Source: Haematobia irritans
Taxonomy: Eukaryota; Arthropoda; Insecta; Diptera; Muscidae
Assembly (NCBI RefSeq): GCF_050003625.1
Contig: NC_134398.1
Location: 79,888,003-79,952,002, forward strand
Direction: 5' to 3'
Length of the DNA: 64,000 nucleotides
Shown here one piece after another: positions 12,625 through 24,429 of the stretch (positions within the stretch are counted from its first letter, which is position 1; every line of letters starts with the position of its first letter). Made by a program: the position numbers and the translations under genes. The notes under the pieces are model-generated. The model had not been told where the DNA came from. It saw nothing but the letters and a program-made list of their open reading frames with translations, and made no database searches.

Positions 12625-13043
12625 AAATCTACGATTTAGTGGCTGCTAATCATCATGACAATAAATCTCATGCGGGATCAAACATTAAATAATATATCAT
12701 TGAACCAGATATCAATCCGCACATTCAATCTTCAGGAGAAAGATGTACTTCAGGACCTATTCTGTAGATGTTGTGTCAATATATTGTCCACTTAGGCACA
12801 ATATTAACTATGATCAGTATGATCGATTTTTCAAAAATTTGGGAAATATATTTATTGTGTGCGGAGATTATAATGCTTAACACCCATAGGGAATCGAGAG
12901 TATTCAAACCACAAAAGGGAAGGAACTGTTTAAATGCGTAATGAATAAAATTTTATCCGCTTGATATCCTACTCATTGGCTTTCAGGCCCATGTAAAGTA
13001 CCTCATTTACTGGACTTTCATATATCATATAACAAATTTCAAC
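12625..13043 (+). pseudogene. Jockey-type LINE endonuclease fragment, decayed
   Basis: Translating across stops gives a clear apurinic-endonuclease (EEP) signature. One frame reads YDLVAANHHDNKSHAG at about 12,635-12,685. After a frameshift near 12,760 another reads SIYCPLRHNINYDQYDRFF, CGDYNA (the catalytic-region GDYNA motif, about 12,860) and HLLDFHI near 13,005-13,025. At least three in-frame stops and one frameshift break it. No reverse transcriptase follows, because the fragment is cut by a TA-flanked element at 13,047. Assignment to the jockey group rests on these motifs; the lineage within it is unclear. Confidence 0.75.
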
Positions 13044-13046
13044 ATA

Positions 13047-13385
13047 CACTCCAAAAAAAAAGTTTACTTGGATCCGAAGATTATGACCTTCCCTTAAGGA
13101 TTTTGGTATTGATTCCGAGCCAAAGACGTTGCTTATTTAAAATAAGAAATTTTATAGCGACCTATGTTGCTTTAAATTTAGGATCAATAAAACTAAAATG
13201 AAGATAGAGATTCCATTTATCGAATTTTAGCTTACACGAAATAATGGGTTAAGAAATAAAAGTTTAAGCTTATACGAAATAATTGGATAAGAAATAAAAG
13301 TTAAAAAATTGTAAATTCTTCTAAAGGCACAACTTTAAAAGCACTTACAAAAATGTCCTACCAAAGATGTTCTTCATTTTAGCTA
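13047..13385. mobile_element. TA-flanked MITE copy (incomplete)
   Basis: Starts after TA (13,045-13,046) with CACTCCAAAAAAAAAGTTTA, then CCTTCCCTTAAGGATTTTGG and GATTCCGAGCCAAAGA. The same order recurs at 13,499 onward, so these are two copies of one family about 450 bp apart. The right end is not clear. Confidence 0.6.
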
Positions 13386-13435
13386 CACTGGAAGTTCTTT
13401 AATTCAATTTTTTTATAACTCGCTTTTTCATATTT

Positions 13436-14880
13436 TTATACCCTAAACCACATACTGGTCAGGGTATAATAACTTTGATCTTCCCAGAAATGTGCCTACA
13501 CCCAAAAAAAGTTTACTTTGATCCAAAGATTTTGACCTTCCCTTAAGGATTTTGGTATTGATTCCGAGCCAAAGATGCGGCTTTTTTAAAATAAAAAATT
13601 TTAGTGACCTATCTGGCTTCAAATCTTGGACCAATAAAATTAAGATACATATCCCATTTATCAATTTTTCATTCCCTGTTCGCGGTTTATTAATAAAGGT
13701 ACTCACGTACAAACAAATGCCAGTTTAAAAATCCAAATTATAACGGATACTTCAAAGTAAAAAATTTTTTCTTAATTCCAAAAAAAACTTTAAACCAAAG
13801 ACGCTAAATCATTAAAATAAGTCTTAGCCTATATTTGAAGCGTTTTTATCTTAAATCTTAAGTTTCAATATTTCAGTTAATTTAAGGACAATTTCTTTAA
13901 ATCGAAAATGTGTTTCTTTACTTTAAGGAAAATTAGCCTAAATTTAATGGAAAAAATTTTAAAGCAAAGATTATCAACTTTAATTTAATTAAATTGTCAT
14001 TATTTTAAAGAAATTTTTCCTTAATATTTTGTAAATTTCGCATCCTAAAATTTCAGTTGCATAATCTTTAATATAACGTAAATATTTTTTTCAGTGTACC
14101 AGAAATATTGATTTTAGGTCCCATAAAATATATACCGATCGACTCAGAATCACCTCCTGAGTCGATCTAGCCCTTGGTGTCCGTCCGTCCGTCTGTCCAT
14201 GTATTTGTTGTTCACAGGATTCCGGTCACAATTATTAACCGATTTTAATGAAATTTGGTATGTGGTGTTTTTTTGGCACTGGGACAAACGCTATCGAAAT
14301 CGGATCGAATTTAGATATAGCTCCCATATATATGTATTGCACGATTTTGATAAATGGGGTCAAATTGCCCTCATTTACTAACCGATCGGCATCAAATTTG
14401 CCACAAAGCTATCCAATTTATTACCCTTTAAGTGTGCCAAATTTCATCGAAATCGGTTCATATTTAGATAACTCCCATGTATATGTATCGCCGATTTTGA
14501 AAAATTTGCCCTAATATCCTTATGTTTGACCATACAGGCCTCATTTCTTAACTGATCTTACTCAAATTTTGCACAAGGTAACCTTTTGTGGTATTAATCA
14601 AACCCGCAAAATATTATGCAAATTGGTTCAGATTTACATATAGCTTCCATATATATGCATCGCTCGATTTTCTCAAATTTGGCCATAGTACTCTTATTTA
14701 TTAACCAATGTTACTCAAATTTCAAATTTTGATGTACCAGCCGATCGTATTTATACGTACCTGTATATATTCCATAAGAATATTGCTCGATTTTTACAAA
14801 TTTGGATTTATTACCCACACTAATTGAGCGATTTTCTCTTTTTTAATAATGGGCTCAATATTAGTGGCATACTAACCCCG
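13436..14880 (+). repeat. DINE-1/INE-1-type element, split by a nested MITE
   Basis: Starts TTATACCCTAAACCACATAC; after the insertion it continues with CATAAAATATATACCGATCG, GAGTCGATCTAG and a (GTCC/GTCT)n run near 14,180. Units with GATATAGCTCCCATATATAT follow at about 14,310, 14,460 and 14,635. The tail (TAATAATGGGCTCAATATTA, about 14,845-14,865) is shared with the partial copies at 17,690-18,120. Small ORFs here are not genes. Confidence 0.7.
13499..14096. mobile_element. TA-flanked MITE inside a DINE-1-type element
   Basis: Left end CACCCAAAAAAAGTTTACTT, right end ATATTTTTTTCAGTG, flanked by TA at 13,497-13,498 and 14,097-14,098. Length 598 bp. It is a sister copy of the element starting at 13,047. 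Confidence 0.65.
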
Positions 14881-15250
14881 CAGGTGCAATATCAACTACA
14901 GCCAGTGTTGGCACAATAAAATCAATTTGATGGTATCCGAATGGTAATGAGATTAGTTGTACAACTTATCTTACAATCACATTTACATGTAATTCAAATG
15001 TTCTGAGCCAAATTTTTGCAAAATTATTACAGCAACTTGATACTGACGGATTTTGGGTGGAAAGTTAAACATTTTGACAAAAACTGCACCCATTATTAAT
15101 AATTTTTTCTGACTCAAATCAATATTTTTGATTGATTGGCGGCTAACTTTGAGTCGTGATGAGTCGACAAATTCGGCGACGGCTTCGACTGGTAAAAACT
15201 AGTCGGCGGCGGCTAAAATAGGCGGCGCGACTCGGCGGCTTCATTCTCTG
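14881..15250. other. Unassigned, with a CGGCGGC-rich patch
   Basis: No gene seen. Around 15,150-15,240 there is a local run of GTCGGCGGCGGC/TCGGCG words, unlike the AT-rich surroundings, possibly a relic of another low-complexity element. Confidence 0.35.
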
Positions 15251-15253
15251 ACA

Positions 15254-15655
15254 GGTACATAGCTCAGTGGTTAGTGTGTTGTCTTACAAAGTGCATGTTC
15301 CGCGGTTCGATTCTCCGTCCAGGCGAAAGGTAAACAATTTTTAAAAATTTATAAAATCGTATAATTTGTTCTACATTGTTGGTATTACAGGAAAAGGTGT
15401 TAAGAACTAAAAAACCTCGTTGATGTGAGAAAGATGTGAGGGAAAATGCAATTAGCTAGAAAACAATGTTTTTTTTTTGAGTTTGTCTTTATGAAATTGT
15501 TTTTACATCCTGGAAAAGAATAAACGTTTATCACAAAAAGTATATACTTTTCTTCCAAATACACTTCCTTACAGCGAAAAGCAAATGAGAAACGAACTTT
15601 GTTTGTCTAAAATTTCGTTTGGGAGGAAAGAATTATTTTTTTGCGTGTTGATCTT
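15254..15655 (+). repeat. tRNA-headed interspersed repeat
   Basis: The head has a perfect Pol III A box (TAGCTCAGTGG, 15,260-15,270) and a near-perfect B box (GGTTCGATTCT, 15,304-15,314), then CCGTCCAGGCGAAAGG. The body (GAAAGATGTGAGG, GTTTTTACATCCTG, TTTCGTTTGGGAGGAAAG) recurs at 27,085-27,302, and its end recurs inverted at about 40,080-40,145. It ends near TTTTTGCGTG. This is a tRNA-derived promoter in a dispersed repeat, not a functional tRNA. Confidence 0.7.
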
Positions 15656-15774
15656 TAACAATGTGTGGTAACAACAGTTACCACTCGTGCCAAAAAATAT
15701 AACAAAATTTGAAGATTACCACAAATCTACCAAACAAATATTTCTATAGAAATTTTTGTAAAAACTTTATTCCT

Positions 15775-16015
15775 GTAGAAAATTTTGTCAACATTTTATT
15801 TCTATAGAAATTTTGTATTTCTAAAGAATTTTTTTTCAAAATATTATTTCTATAAATTTTTTTTTAAATGTTTTTTTCTCTGGAATTTTTTTTTCGAAAT
15901 TTTATCTATAGAATTTATTATCAAAATTTTATTTCTATAGAAAAAATTCTCAAAAAATTAGTTTATAGAAACTTTTTCCAAAATTTTATTTCTATAGAGA
16001 TTTAACAAAAAAAAA
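15775..16015. repeat. ATTTCTATAGAAA short tandem repeats
   Basis: Degenerate copies of a roughly 29-bp unit built on ATTTCTATAGAAATTTTGT. The same unit, better preserved, occurs inside the hAT-like element at 41,020-41,320. Confidence 0.6.
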
Positions 16016-16255
16016 TACTATTTTTGGTAGAATTCTACCAACTATGGCAACCATCGTGGTAATACAAATTTATTTTCTGGTTATATACATTGCATTTTTA
16101 TGTTTTAAGATAATAAAGTACTTAGAACCATTTTGTTTTGTAAAATTTGTTTAAATTTAACGAAAAATATTGTGGGGAAAATTGTTTGGGAATGTATGGG
16201 AAAGTAGGGAAATTTTTTTGTTCTTATAGGACATTTTCCCTGGCAACACCGACTA

Positions 16256-17681
16256 CACCCTCAAAAAAAAATCGCTTCTCTAACATATGTTCCAAACATA
16301 TTTTGCAGGAAGCACATATATTATTGGATGCTGCCGAAACATTAATATGTTTGTTTTATGTGAACATATTATATGTTTGGAAGCATTTTGAGCCCAAAAA
16401 TATTATATGCTTGGAAGAACTTTCCCCAAAGAAGATTGTGCTCATTCTCTAACATAATTTTCACTTCCACGAAATTTTTAGTTCTTGGTACCTTTTTCTG
16501 TAATACACATAATGTTGAAGAAATTATTCAATTTTATAAATTTTTTAAATTTTACCTTTCGCCTGGACGGAGAATCGAACCGAGGACCATACAGTTTGTA
16601 AGCCAACACACTATCCACTGGGCTACGTAGCAGTTATAGTCACCAGTAGACAATTGTCGTTATAAGTTACATTTATATAGCATAGTTTGCAGCGCCCACG
16701 AGCCCATGCAAACATAACATTATTTAAAAGAAACATACATTTGTTGGCCACGTGGAGCAGTGGTTAGCATGTCTGCCTTGCATGCAAAGGGTCGTGGATT
16801 CAATTCCTGCTCCGGCCGAACCAATTTTTTTTTTGTAATTTAGACATTTATACTATATTAAATTTTTATAATGAAACTTCGAAATGTGGGTTTTTAAAGA
16901 TTTACAGTCAGAAACAGTGCTTGATATAAACGAAATGGCTTTTGAATAAAATATTATTTTTTTTTTTTTTTTGCAAAAATAACAATTTTATAACAAAAAA
17001 ACTGTTTTTGGTATAAAAGTTTGAAATTTTAGAAGAAAATCAAAAACTCTAACAAAAGAAGAGTATAAACATAGATAAATAATTTTATAATGTACACATA
17101 AATTTATTTAGGCGTGGACCGTTTTTTACTAGCATTTAACAACATTTTAAATGCCTTTAAAACTTATCGTGTTTTGTACTTAATTTCATTTTTACCTTTA
17201 AGGCCGTTAAAAAATGTGTGTCCATAATGTCAAAATGATAAACAAAACACTTGTCCACACATACATAAAATTCTCCTCTCAAGGCGAAAACACATGCTGT
17301 TTTTTTTCTTCAAATCTCTTCGAATACTCGTTCTAATATTCAAATTAAATAATATTTAGACTTAAGCATATCAAATTTGTGGCCTTATCATAAAGCAGTT
17401 TTCCGAAACAACATCCAACCGTTTCACAGAAATTGTAAACATATATATGTTTACTCGAAATTTGTAAATTTATATATGTTTACATTCAACATATTATTTT
17501 TATGAAACATTCATGCCCCAAACAAAATGTATTTTAACATATTAACATATGTGTGCCAAACATTTAGTGTTAGTTTAGGAACATTACATGTTGGCACTTA
17601 AATAAATTGTGTTTAAAAATTGTGCCCGAAACACATTTTGTTTATATCGGAACATATGAAAAACATATTTTTCTAACAGTG
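16256..17681. mobile_element. ATATGTTTGG-family TIR element with internal tRNA-like segments
   Basis: Begins after TA (16,254-16,255) with CACCCTCAAAAAAAAATCGC and ends TTTTTCTAACAGTG before TA (17,682-17,683). The body is rich in ATATGTTTGG and CCAAACATAT words. Inside, on the minus strand, is a tRNA-like head with A box TAGCCCAGTGG (16,615-16,625) and B box GGTTCGATTCT (16,571-16,581). A second tRNA-like unit lies at 16,745-16,822. A sister copy is at 23,411-24,387. Ends are inferred from TA flanks and similarity. Confidence 0.6.
16745..16835 (+). repeat. tRNA-like Pol III unit (SINE head)
   Basis: A-box-like TGGAGCAGTGG, TTAGCATG, B-box-like GATTCAATTCC, then GGCCGAACCA followed at once by a long T-run that would terminate Pol III. 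It resembles the head of the SINE at 58,125-58,463 (TTAGCATG...CCTTGCAT). The anticodon arm does not pair well, so I do not call a functional tRNA. Confidence 0.55.
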
Positions 17682-17689
17682 TATGAGCT

Positions 17690-18120
17690 ATATTGATATT
17701 GATTGAGATAAAGCACCCATAAACATGTATCCCTTAATTTTCTTAAATATGCAACCGCGGTTTATCTCCCAGACCTATATCAATGTTACCCCACAAATGC
17801 TTATAATTACTAATTCAGTAAGCGTGGTTTAGGGTATGATATAGTCGGGTCCGCCCGACTTTCTACTTTACTTACTGGTTTAATAATGGACTCAATATTA
17901 GTGGGATACTAACTCTGTAGATTCAGAATCAACTATAGCTCCTTATATCACACATTTCCGTTCAGATTGTTATAAAACTCCCATAAACATGTACCCCTTA
18001 ATTTTCTTAAGTATGGAAATACGCTTTATCTCCTAACCCTATTTCAATGATATCTAACAAATAAATGCTTATGTTTACTAATTTTGTAGGCCGACCTTCT
18101 ACTTTACTCACTTGTTAATG
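17690..18120. repeat. Two DINE-1-type tail fragments in tandem
   Basis: CCCATAAACATGTA, TTAATTTTCTTAA and CTACTTTACT recur at about 17,720-17,875 and 17,980-18,110. Between them lies TAATAATGGACTCAATATTA, also found at about 14,845. They look like ends of DINE-1-type elements without the core. Confidence 0.5.
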
Positions 18121-18229
18121 GGTAATTTAACTTTTTTTGTTTCAAATGTGTTACAAATAGAGTAATGATTAATAAAATGGTACAATTTACTTGAAATTTG
18201 TCGATAAAAATGCTAAATCCATTACAGAA

Positions 18230-18360
18230 AAATTGCGAACTTTTGAAAATATTTGAGGTCAAATGTTTCAGACAAGCGTGAAAATATATATGCTTGAAGA
18301 GGAATGTGTTTGGGAGTATATGGAACAGTGGCGATATTTATGTGGGTGTTTATGAATTCA
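18230..18360 (-). repeat. ATATGTTTGG-family end fragment
   Basis: ATATATGCTTGAAGAGGAAT, GTGTTTGGGAGTATATG and GTGGGTGT match the end also seen at 960-1,020, in the same orientation. Confidence 0.55.
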
Positions 18361-18803
18361 AAATTCTTCTAGTTTTTAAATTGCAAGCAAATCGGATGAA
18401 AATTGCGGCTTCCATGCCCCCAGTAAATCAAATCGGTCAAATTTTAAAAATTCTTTGTATTTTGATGTAGAATACTAAATAGTCGACCTCGACCGACTTC
18501 GACAGAAAAATAAACAAAGGTGAACTATGAATGGGTTATTGGTATCGTGGTAGAGTCATTCCTTGGTGCTAGCTTCTTGATGTATGTACGTGTACGTATC
18601 ATGTTTTACTTGTGAACAATACAAGACAGAATTCGGCTAAGTTATTATAAAGCATTTGAAATCTTGTCGTCAATTTCATATTCTGCGGTCCCAATTACAT
18701 TCGTTCTTGAAAGGTTGTCCAGTTTGGGATTAACTTGCTGCCTGTTTCTGCCTATACCAATTTTATGAACAATTACAATAGTTTTCTTTGTATTATCCCG
18801 TTT

Positions 18804-18954
18804 TTATACCCACCACCATAGAATGGTGACGGGGGTATAATACGTTTGTCATTCCGTTTGTAACGCATCGAAATATCGATTTCCGACTATATAAAGTATA
18901 TATATTCTTGATCAGGGAGAAATTCTAAGACGATATAGCCATGTCCGTCTGTCC

Positions 18955-18988
<34 letters not shown>

Positions 18989-20797
18989 TGTAATCACGCT
19001 ACAGTCTTCAATAATAAAGCAGTCGTGCTGAAATTTCGCACAAACTCGTCTTTCGTCTGCAGGCAGGTCAAGTTCGAAGATGGGCTATATCGGTCCAAGT
19101 TTTGATATAGTCCCCATATAAACCGACCTCCCGATTTGGGTCTTGGGCTTATAAAAACCTTAGTTTCTATCCAATTTGCCTGAAATTGGAAATCTAGAGG
19201 TATTTTATGACCACAAAGAGGTGTGCCAAAAATGGTGAGTATCGGTCCATGTTTTGGTATAGCCCCCATATAGACCGATCTCCCGATTATATTTCTAGGG
19301 CTTCTAGAATCGATAGTTTCTATCCAATTCGCCTGAAATTGGAAATCTAAAGGTATTTTAGCACCACAAAGAGATGTGCCGAAAATGGTGACTATCGGTT
19401 GATGTTTAGGTATAGCCCCCATATAGACCGATTTCCCGATTTTATTTCTTGGGCTTCTAGAATCCGTAGTTATTATTCAATTTGGTTGAAATTTGAAATC
19501 TAGAGGTATTTTAGGACCATAAAGAGGTGTGCTAAAATTGGTGAGTATCGGTCCAGGTTTTGGTATATCCCCCATATAGACCGATCTCCCGATTTGGGGT
19601 CTTGGGCTTATAGAATCCGTGGTTTTTATCCAATTTGCTTGAAATTGGAAATCTAGAGGTATTTTAGAACAATAAAGAGGTGTGCCGAAAATGGTGAGTA
19701 ACGGTCCATGTTGTGGTATAGCCCCCATATAGACCGATCTCCCGTTTTTACTTCTTGGCCGTCTAAAATCTGTAGTTTTTATCCAATTTGCCTGAAATTA
19801 GAAATCTAGAGGTATTTTAAAACCATAAAGAGGTGTGCTGAAAATGATGAGTATCGGCCCATGTTTTTATATAGCCCCCATATAGACCGATCTTCAGATT
19901 TTATTCTTTGGCTTATAGAAACCGTAGCTTTTATCGAACTTGCCTCAAATTGGAAATCTAGAAGTATTTTAGGACTATAAAAAGGTATGCCGAAAATGGT
20001 GAGTATAGGTCCATGTTTTGATATAGCTATCAGATAGACCGATCTCCCGATATTACTTTTTGGGCTTCTAGAAACCGTAATTGTTGTCCACTTTGCCTGA
20101 AATCGAAAATCTGGAGGTTTTTAGGAATACAAATAGGTGTGCAAGAAATGATTTTATTTTTTAGGTTTCTGGAATCCGTAGTTTTTATCCAATTTGCCTG
20201 AAATGAGAAATCTACAGGTATTTTAGGACCTTAAATATGAGAGCCGAAAATGGCGTGCATTGGTCCATGTTTTGGTTTATATCCCAAATAGACCGATCTC
20301 CCGATTTTACTTCTTGGGCTTTTAGAAACCATAGTTTTTATCAAATTTGCATGAAATTTTTAATCTAGAAGTATTTTAGGAACATAAAGAGGTGTGCCGA
20401 AAATGGTGAATATCGGTCCATGTGCACTGATAATGAAAATTGCTTAAAACTGAATTATAGTTTCCAGATTTTACATCTGGTGATCATTTAAATAATGGGG
20501 GTAAAAATCTACAGATGTTAGATTTTAAATCAAGGCGTTATTTAATTTTCATTTCATTTGCACACGATGTTTATGATTCCTCTAAAACTCAAACAAATAT
20601 GGTTCTTATAAATCCAGAATCTGATCTAGTCTTCATAGGTAAAATCTTTGAATTTATCTTCGGGAAGTGTACTGGTTGAACTGATCTGCTTGTCACAAAT
20701 CCCCCTGAAATTTTCACAGGAAACTATAATATTTGATTCACGGTGGTGGGTATTTAAGGTTCGGCCCGGCCGAACTTACTGCTTTATATACTTGTTA
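18804..20797 (+). repeat. Near full-length DINE-1/INE-1-type element
   Basis: Starts TTATACCCACCACCATAGAA, then a core with AAAGTATATATATTCTTGAT, a long (GTCTGTC)n run (18,945-18,988) and AATCACGC. It has about eight to ten tandem units marked by TAGACCGATCTCCCGATT at 19,271, 19,424, 19,577 and 19,730, exactly 153 bp apart. It ends with the palindrome GTTCGGCCCGGCCGAAC (20,759-20,775) and TATATACTTGTTA. This is the best template for the family in the window. Minus-strand ORFs at 18,994-19,728 follow the units and are not genes. Confidence 0.85.
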
Positions 20798-21294
20798 ATT
20801 CTACTGTAAGTAAAATTTTGGTATTTTTGAAGACGTTCCGCAATTGTTGTTTTGAATAGTGTATTCGTAAAAAGTTCTTAAAAAATTCGCTAAAACATTA
20901 AGGAAGAATTTACCAAGAATATTACATAAAAATACCTAAAAGAATTATTTCGGAGTATGCAATTACATACATTCTGGGTATAAATTGGGTATTTTAACAT
21001 CTTGGAAAAAAGTTATGGTTTGTCTGTGTGTCTATTTCTAACAGGTCTAACATATAAACAGAGAAACTTGCAAATTATACAAATCAATATAAGATGACTA
21101 TCAGGAATATTTGGCTGAGAGGAAAGTACGTTTGTCCGAAAATGGATGGTTCGCGCTTCAATTCTCTAGCCGAAGAGCAGGTGAAATTATATAAAACTAT
21201 GATATCGAATATATGCTTATAAATTATTTGTATTACAGAAGAGCAAGTATAGATGACCAACAAAATCATGTGGAAATGAGAAACATATGGGAAG

Positions 21295-21703
21295 TAGAGG
21301 TGTGCGCGTGAGTGAAAAATTCATTCACAATCACGCTCATTCACGAAGCAAAATGTTTATTCACGCACGATACGTTTGGTAACAAATCACAATCACTCAC
21401 ATTCACGAAATGATAACCAGTACTCTCGCACGAACTACTTTTAAAGACTCACACTCACGCACGATTCACGACAAAATCACGAGACTCACGACATTTTCTA
21501 ACCGGGAGTGAGCGACAGCGAAATTATTTTCCCTTAACAAACGAGTAAGAATTAAATCTTGATTTGTTTTGTGAGCGTGATCTCGCACGACATATTGCTT
21601 TTAGTCCCATTCACGCACATTTACGAGAGTTGCTTTGAATTTTGTTCACGATTCACGTGATTCACGCGTTTCACGAAAATTTCATGTTACGTGCACGCCT
21701 CTA
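21295..21703. mobile_element. hAT-like MITE made of CGTGA/TCACG repeats
   Basis: The 409-bp element starts TAGAGGTGTGCGCGTGA and ends TTACGTGCACGCCTCTA, with an 8-bp duplication ATGGGAAG at 21,287-21,294 and 21,704-21,711. The interior is mostly TTCACG/CGTGA words. The 8-bp target duplication and TAGAG start fit hAT. A second copy with its own perfect 8-bp duplication lies at 52,970-53,552. Confidence 0.85.
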
Positions 21704-21711
21704 ATGGGAAG

Positions 21712-22764
21712 CCTAATTCCATCATGAGGAAGATATGGGAAGCTATCCATCAGATAGCGAAGACAATTGAAAAACTTTTTGTGAACCTCTTGAAAAATGA
21801 TTGTCTTTCTGTCAAATAGGTCGTTTATCATAAATATTTTGTATTTTTCCTCCTAACATTTTTTTATACTTAAAATTTCTTTTGAGATAATAATTACATT
21901 ATGCTCGTAAAATTTAATTTTTGTATTCGTCTGCATTTAAGCAATATATATTTTTATTAAACATTTTTTATAATACAAAACATAAACCAATTTTGTCAGG
22001 GTGTAATTATATTGATTACCATCATAATAAACGCAATTACAATAGTAATTGATATAGGTTACAAAAATTTAATAAACATTGTACTCAGTTCAATCACACC
22101 GTAATTAAAAGTATCATATACTTCAAGTACTAATGTATTGAGTACTATCCCAATTGGGTGTTATGACAAATTCCAATTACCTTTGTCCGTAACTCAAATA
22201 TTCCATCATTTGAAAATTATTTTATAACAATCTTACAATTTGTGTAATTGGATTTATGATTTTTGTAATAAGCTGAAAATCAAATACAAAAATAATTTAA
22301 ATCACAATTTTTGTATTTGATTCAAATATTCACTTTTTTTCTGTGTATGTATTCTAGAACATTTGTAATGTCGAATGAAAAATTGTTTAAATTCGACTGA
22401 GCGGACTTTGATGTTTTTTTCAAACGCGACACAAATCACCGATCGATAAGTACACCGAATTCTCGGTTCCATTTTATTTCATTTCTTTTAAACCACATCC
22501 CGGAATCCCCCATCAAGATTTTTTCCAATTCCGATGCAGTCCTTTTGGACAAGTCCACAAACATTTCTTTTAATGCGCATCCATCACCTATCGATTTTTT
22601 TAACATCCGACGGAATCCTTTTGGAAAATTCTTAGAAAGTACGGAATTAGGCCATTTTAAGTGAAAATTTATGTTTTTGAACATTTCGCAAAAAATAACA
22701 TAATAGAAAATCAATAAAAAGTACAAAAATAATAAAAAAAGATCATCCCCTCTGGGATTCCAAC
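21712..22764. other. AT-rich region, nothing assigned with confidence
   Basis: No recognised gene. A CACTTTTTTTCTGTG/TA end near 22,330-22,344 looks like the right TIR of another TA-flanked element whose left end I could not place. The 118-codon minus ORF at 22,436-22,792 has no recognisable domain and lies in repeat-like sequence. Confidence 0.35.
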
Positions 22765-23195
22765 CTGTGCCGTTTGACTTTTTCACTTCCATGGAAGTTC
22801 TTTGAGGATTTGCAATTACTATAATTTTTAATTTTTTGTTGATTTTTAATGGAAAAAATACATATATTTATAAAAAAATATAAGCCGAAAAGAAAAACAA
22901 AATAAATGTCACAAACATTTGAATAGACGTTTTGATGCATTGAATTCAATGGCGTTTGTTGCTGAGTGTGCTAAGACGTTCTGTTATGGTGCTAACAGAC
23001 CCAGGTTTAACACCCGATGGAAGTGAAGAGGTTTTTCAATTTCTAAAAATTAGATAAAAGGAAAATAAAAGTGCAACAAAAAATACTGATAAAAATAAAA
23101 AGTGAAATTGGAAAAAAGTTTGTGGGTTTTTAGTTTTTTAATTTATTCATCAAAATGAACTTCCCAGGCACAACTTCAGTCCTAATGCAAGCCCA
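22765..23195. repeat. Dispersed repeat with tRNA-like centre (copy 1)
   Basis: Starts CGTTTGACTTTTTCACTTCC, GGAAGTTCTTTGAGG, and ends AATGAACTTCCCAGGCACAA, so the ends are loosely inverted (GGAAGTTC/GAACTTCC). The centre (GTGCTAACAGACCCAGG, about 23,000) is tRNA-like with a B-box-like GGTTTAACACC. A second copy lies at 39,282-39,715. Confidence 0.6.
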
Positions 23196-23242
23196 TGTAA
23201 AAATCATTGGAGATGATCCAAGTTTGCACTACTTCCGGGAAT

Positions 23243-23345
<103 letters not shown>

Positions 23346-23410
23346 CAAATACATACATTTAAATATCACTCGATTTGGACAGAATTTGATAGACTTTTAC
23401 AAAATCTATA

Positions 23411-24387
23411 CACGCTCACAAAAAATCGCTTCTGTAACATATACTCCCAAACATATTTTGCTTCAAGCATATATATTTTTGGGTATTGCCCAAACATTTA
23501 TATGTTTGATCTCTTCCAATATATAATATGTTTGAAAGCATATTGGTCTAAACAATATATGTTTGGGTAGTCTAAGTTCCAAACATTTTGTATTTTTGCA
23601 TCCAAATTCAATAATGTTGTCTTCCAAAAAACAATATGTTATTATGTGAACATATAATATGTTTGGAAGCATTTTGCACCCAAAAATATTATATGCTTAA
23701 AAAAAATTCTCCCAAACAATATTGTGCTCAAAATTTTATTTATTTATTTATATATTTACAATCATAATGAATTATGAAAATAAACAGGTAATATAGGTGC
23801 TAACAACATAGGTTTTCGACCTGAATGCTCAAAATTTTGTTTCTGCCCAATTGTATATTCCCCCACATCTTTCTCACTTCCACGAGATTTTTTAGTTCTT
23901 AGCACCTTTTTCTGTAATACAAACATTGTAGAAGAAATTATTCAATTGTATGATTTTTTTTATTTTAATTTTACCTTTTGCCGGACGGGGATTCGAACAG
24001 CGGACCACACAGTTTGTAAGGATCAAAGAAGTAGCTGATCAATTGCCCAAGGAAAAATAAAATGTTAATTTTGTAATAACAAGCAACAACCACCAACTTA
24101 ATTCAATATCGCTCCCTGTTTAATAGCGCTCCAAGCTACTAAACACATATATGTTTATAGGCTATTTCTAAATTAATATATGTTTGCATCCAAGCATATT
24201 ATATTTACAAACATTTTATGTCCCAAACATAATATGTTCTAACATATTAACATATATGTCCCAAACATGTTATGCTAGTGTATGAACATTATATGCTTGC
24301 ACTCAAAAATATTGTGTTTAAAAATTTGTGTTCCAAACATATAATGTTTATAGCCAAACATATGAAAAACAGACTTTTTCATCCGTG
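23411..24387. mobile_element. ATATGTTTGG-family TIR element with internal tRNA-like segment
   Basis: Starts after TA (23,409-23,410) with CACGCTCACAAAAAATCGC and ends TTTTTCATCCGTG before TA (24,388-24,389). Many ATATGTTTGG/CCAAACAT words. On the minus strand it holds a B-box-like GTTCGAATCC (about 23,988-23,997) and CAAACTGTGTGGTCC; the A box is lost. It sits at the same relative place as the tRNA-like head in the copy at 16,256-17,681. ORFs at 23,340-23,672 are spurious. Confidence 0.6.
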
Positions 24388-24429
24388 TACACTCAAAATT
24401 TAAGTTGGCTAATGGACTAGGGTGGAACA

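Noticed and set aside
16745..16822. Possible functional tRNA gene
   Set aside because: A and B boxes and a T-run are present but the acceptor and anticodon stems do not pair properly, and the head matches SINE copies elsewhere in the window.
22436..22792. 118-codon minus-strand ORF with a hydrophobic stretch
   Set aside because: No recognisable domain; lies in AT-rich, repeat-like sequence, and its 5' end runs into a dispersed repeat.
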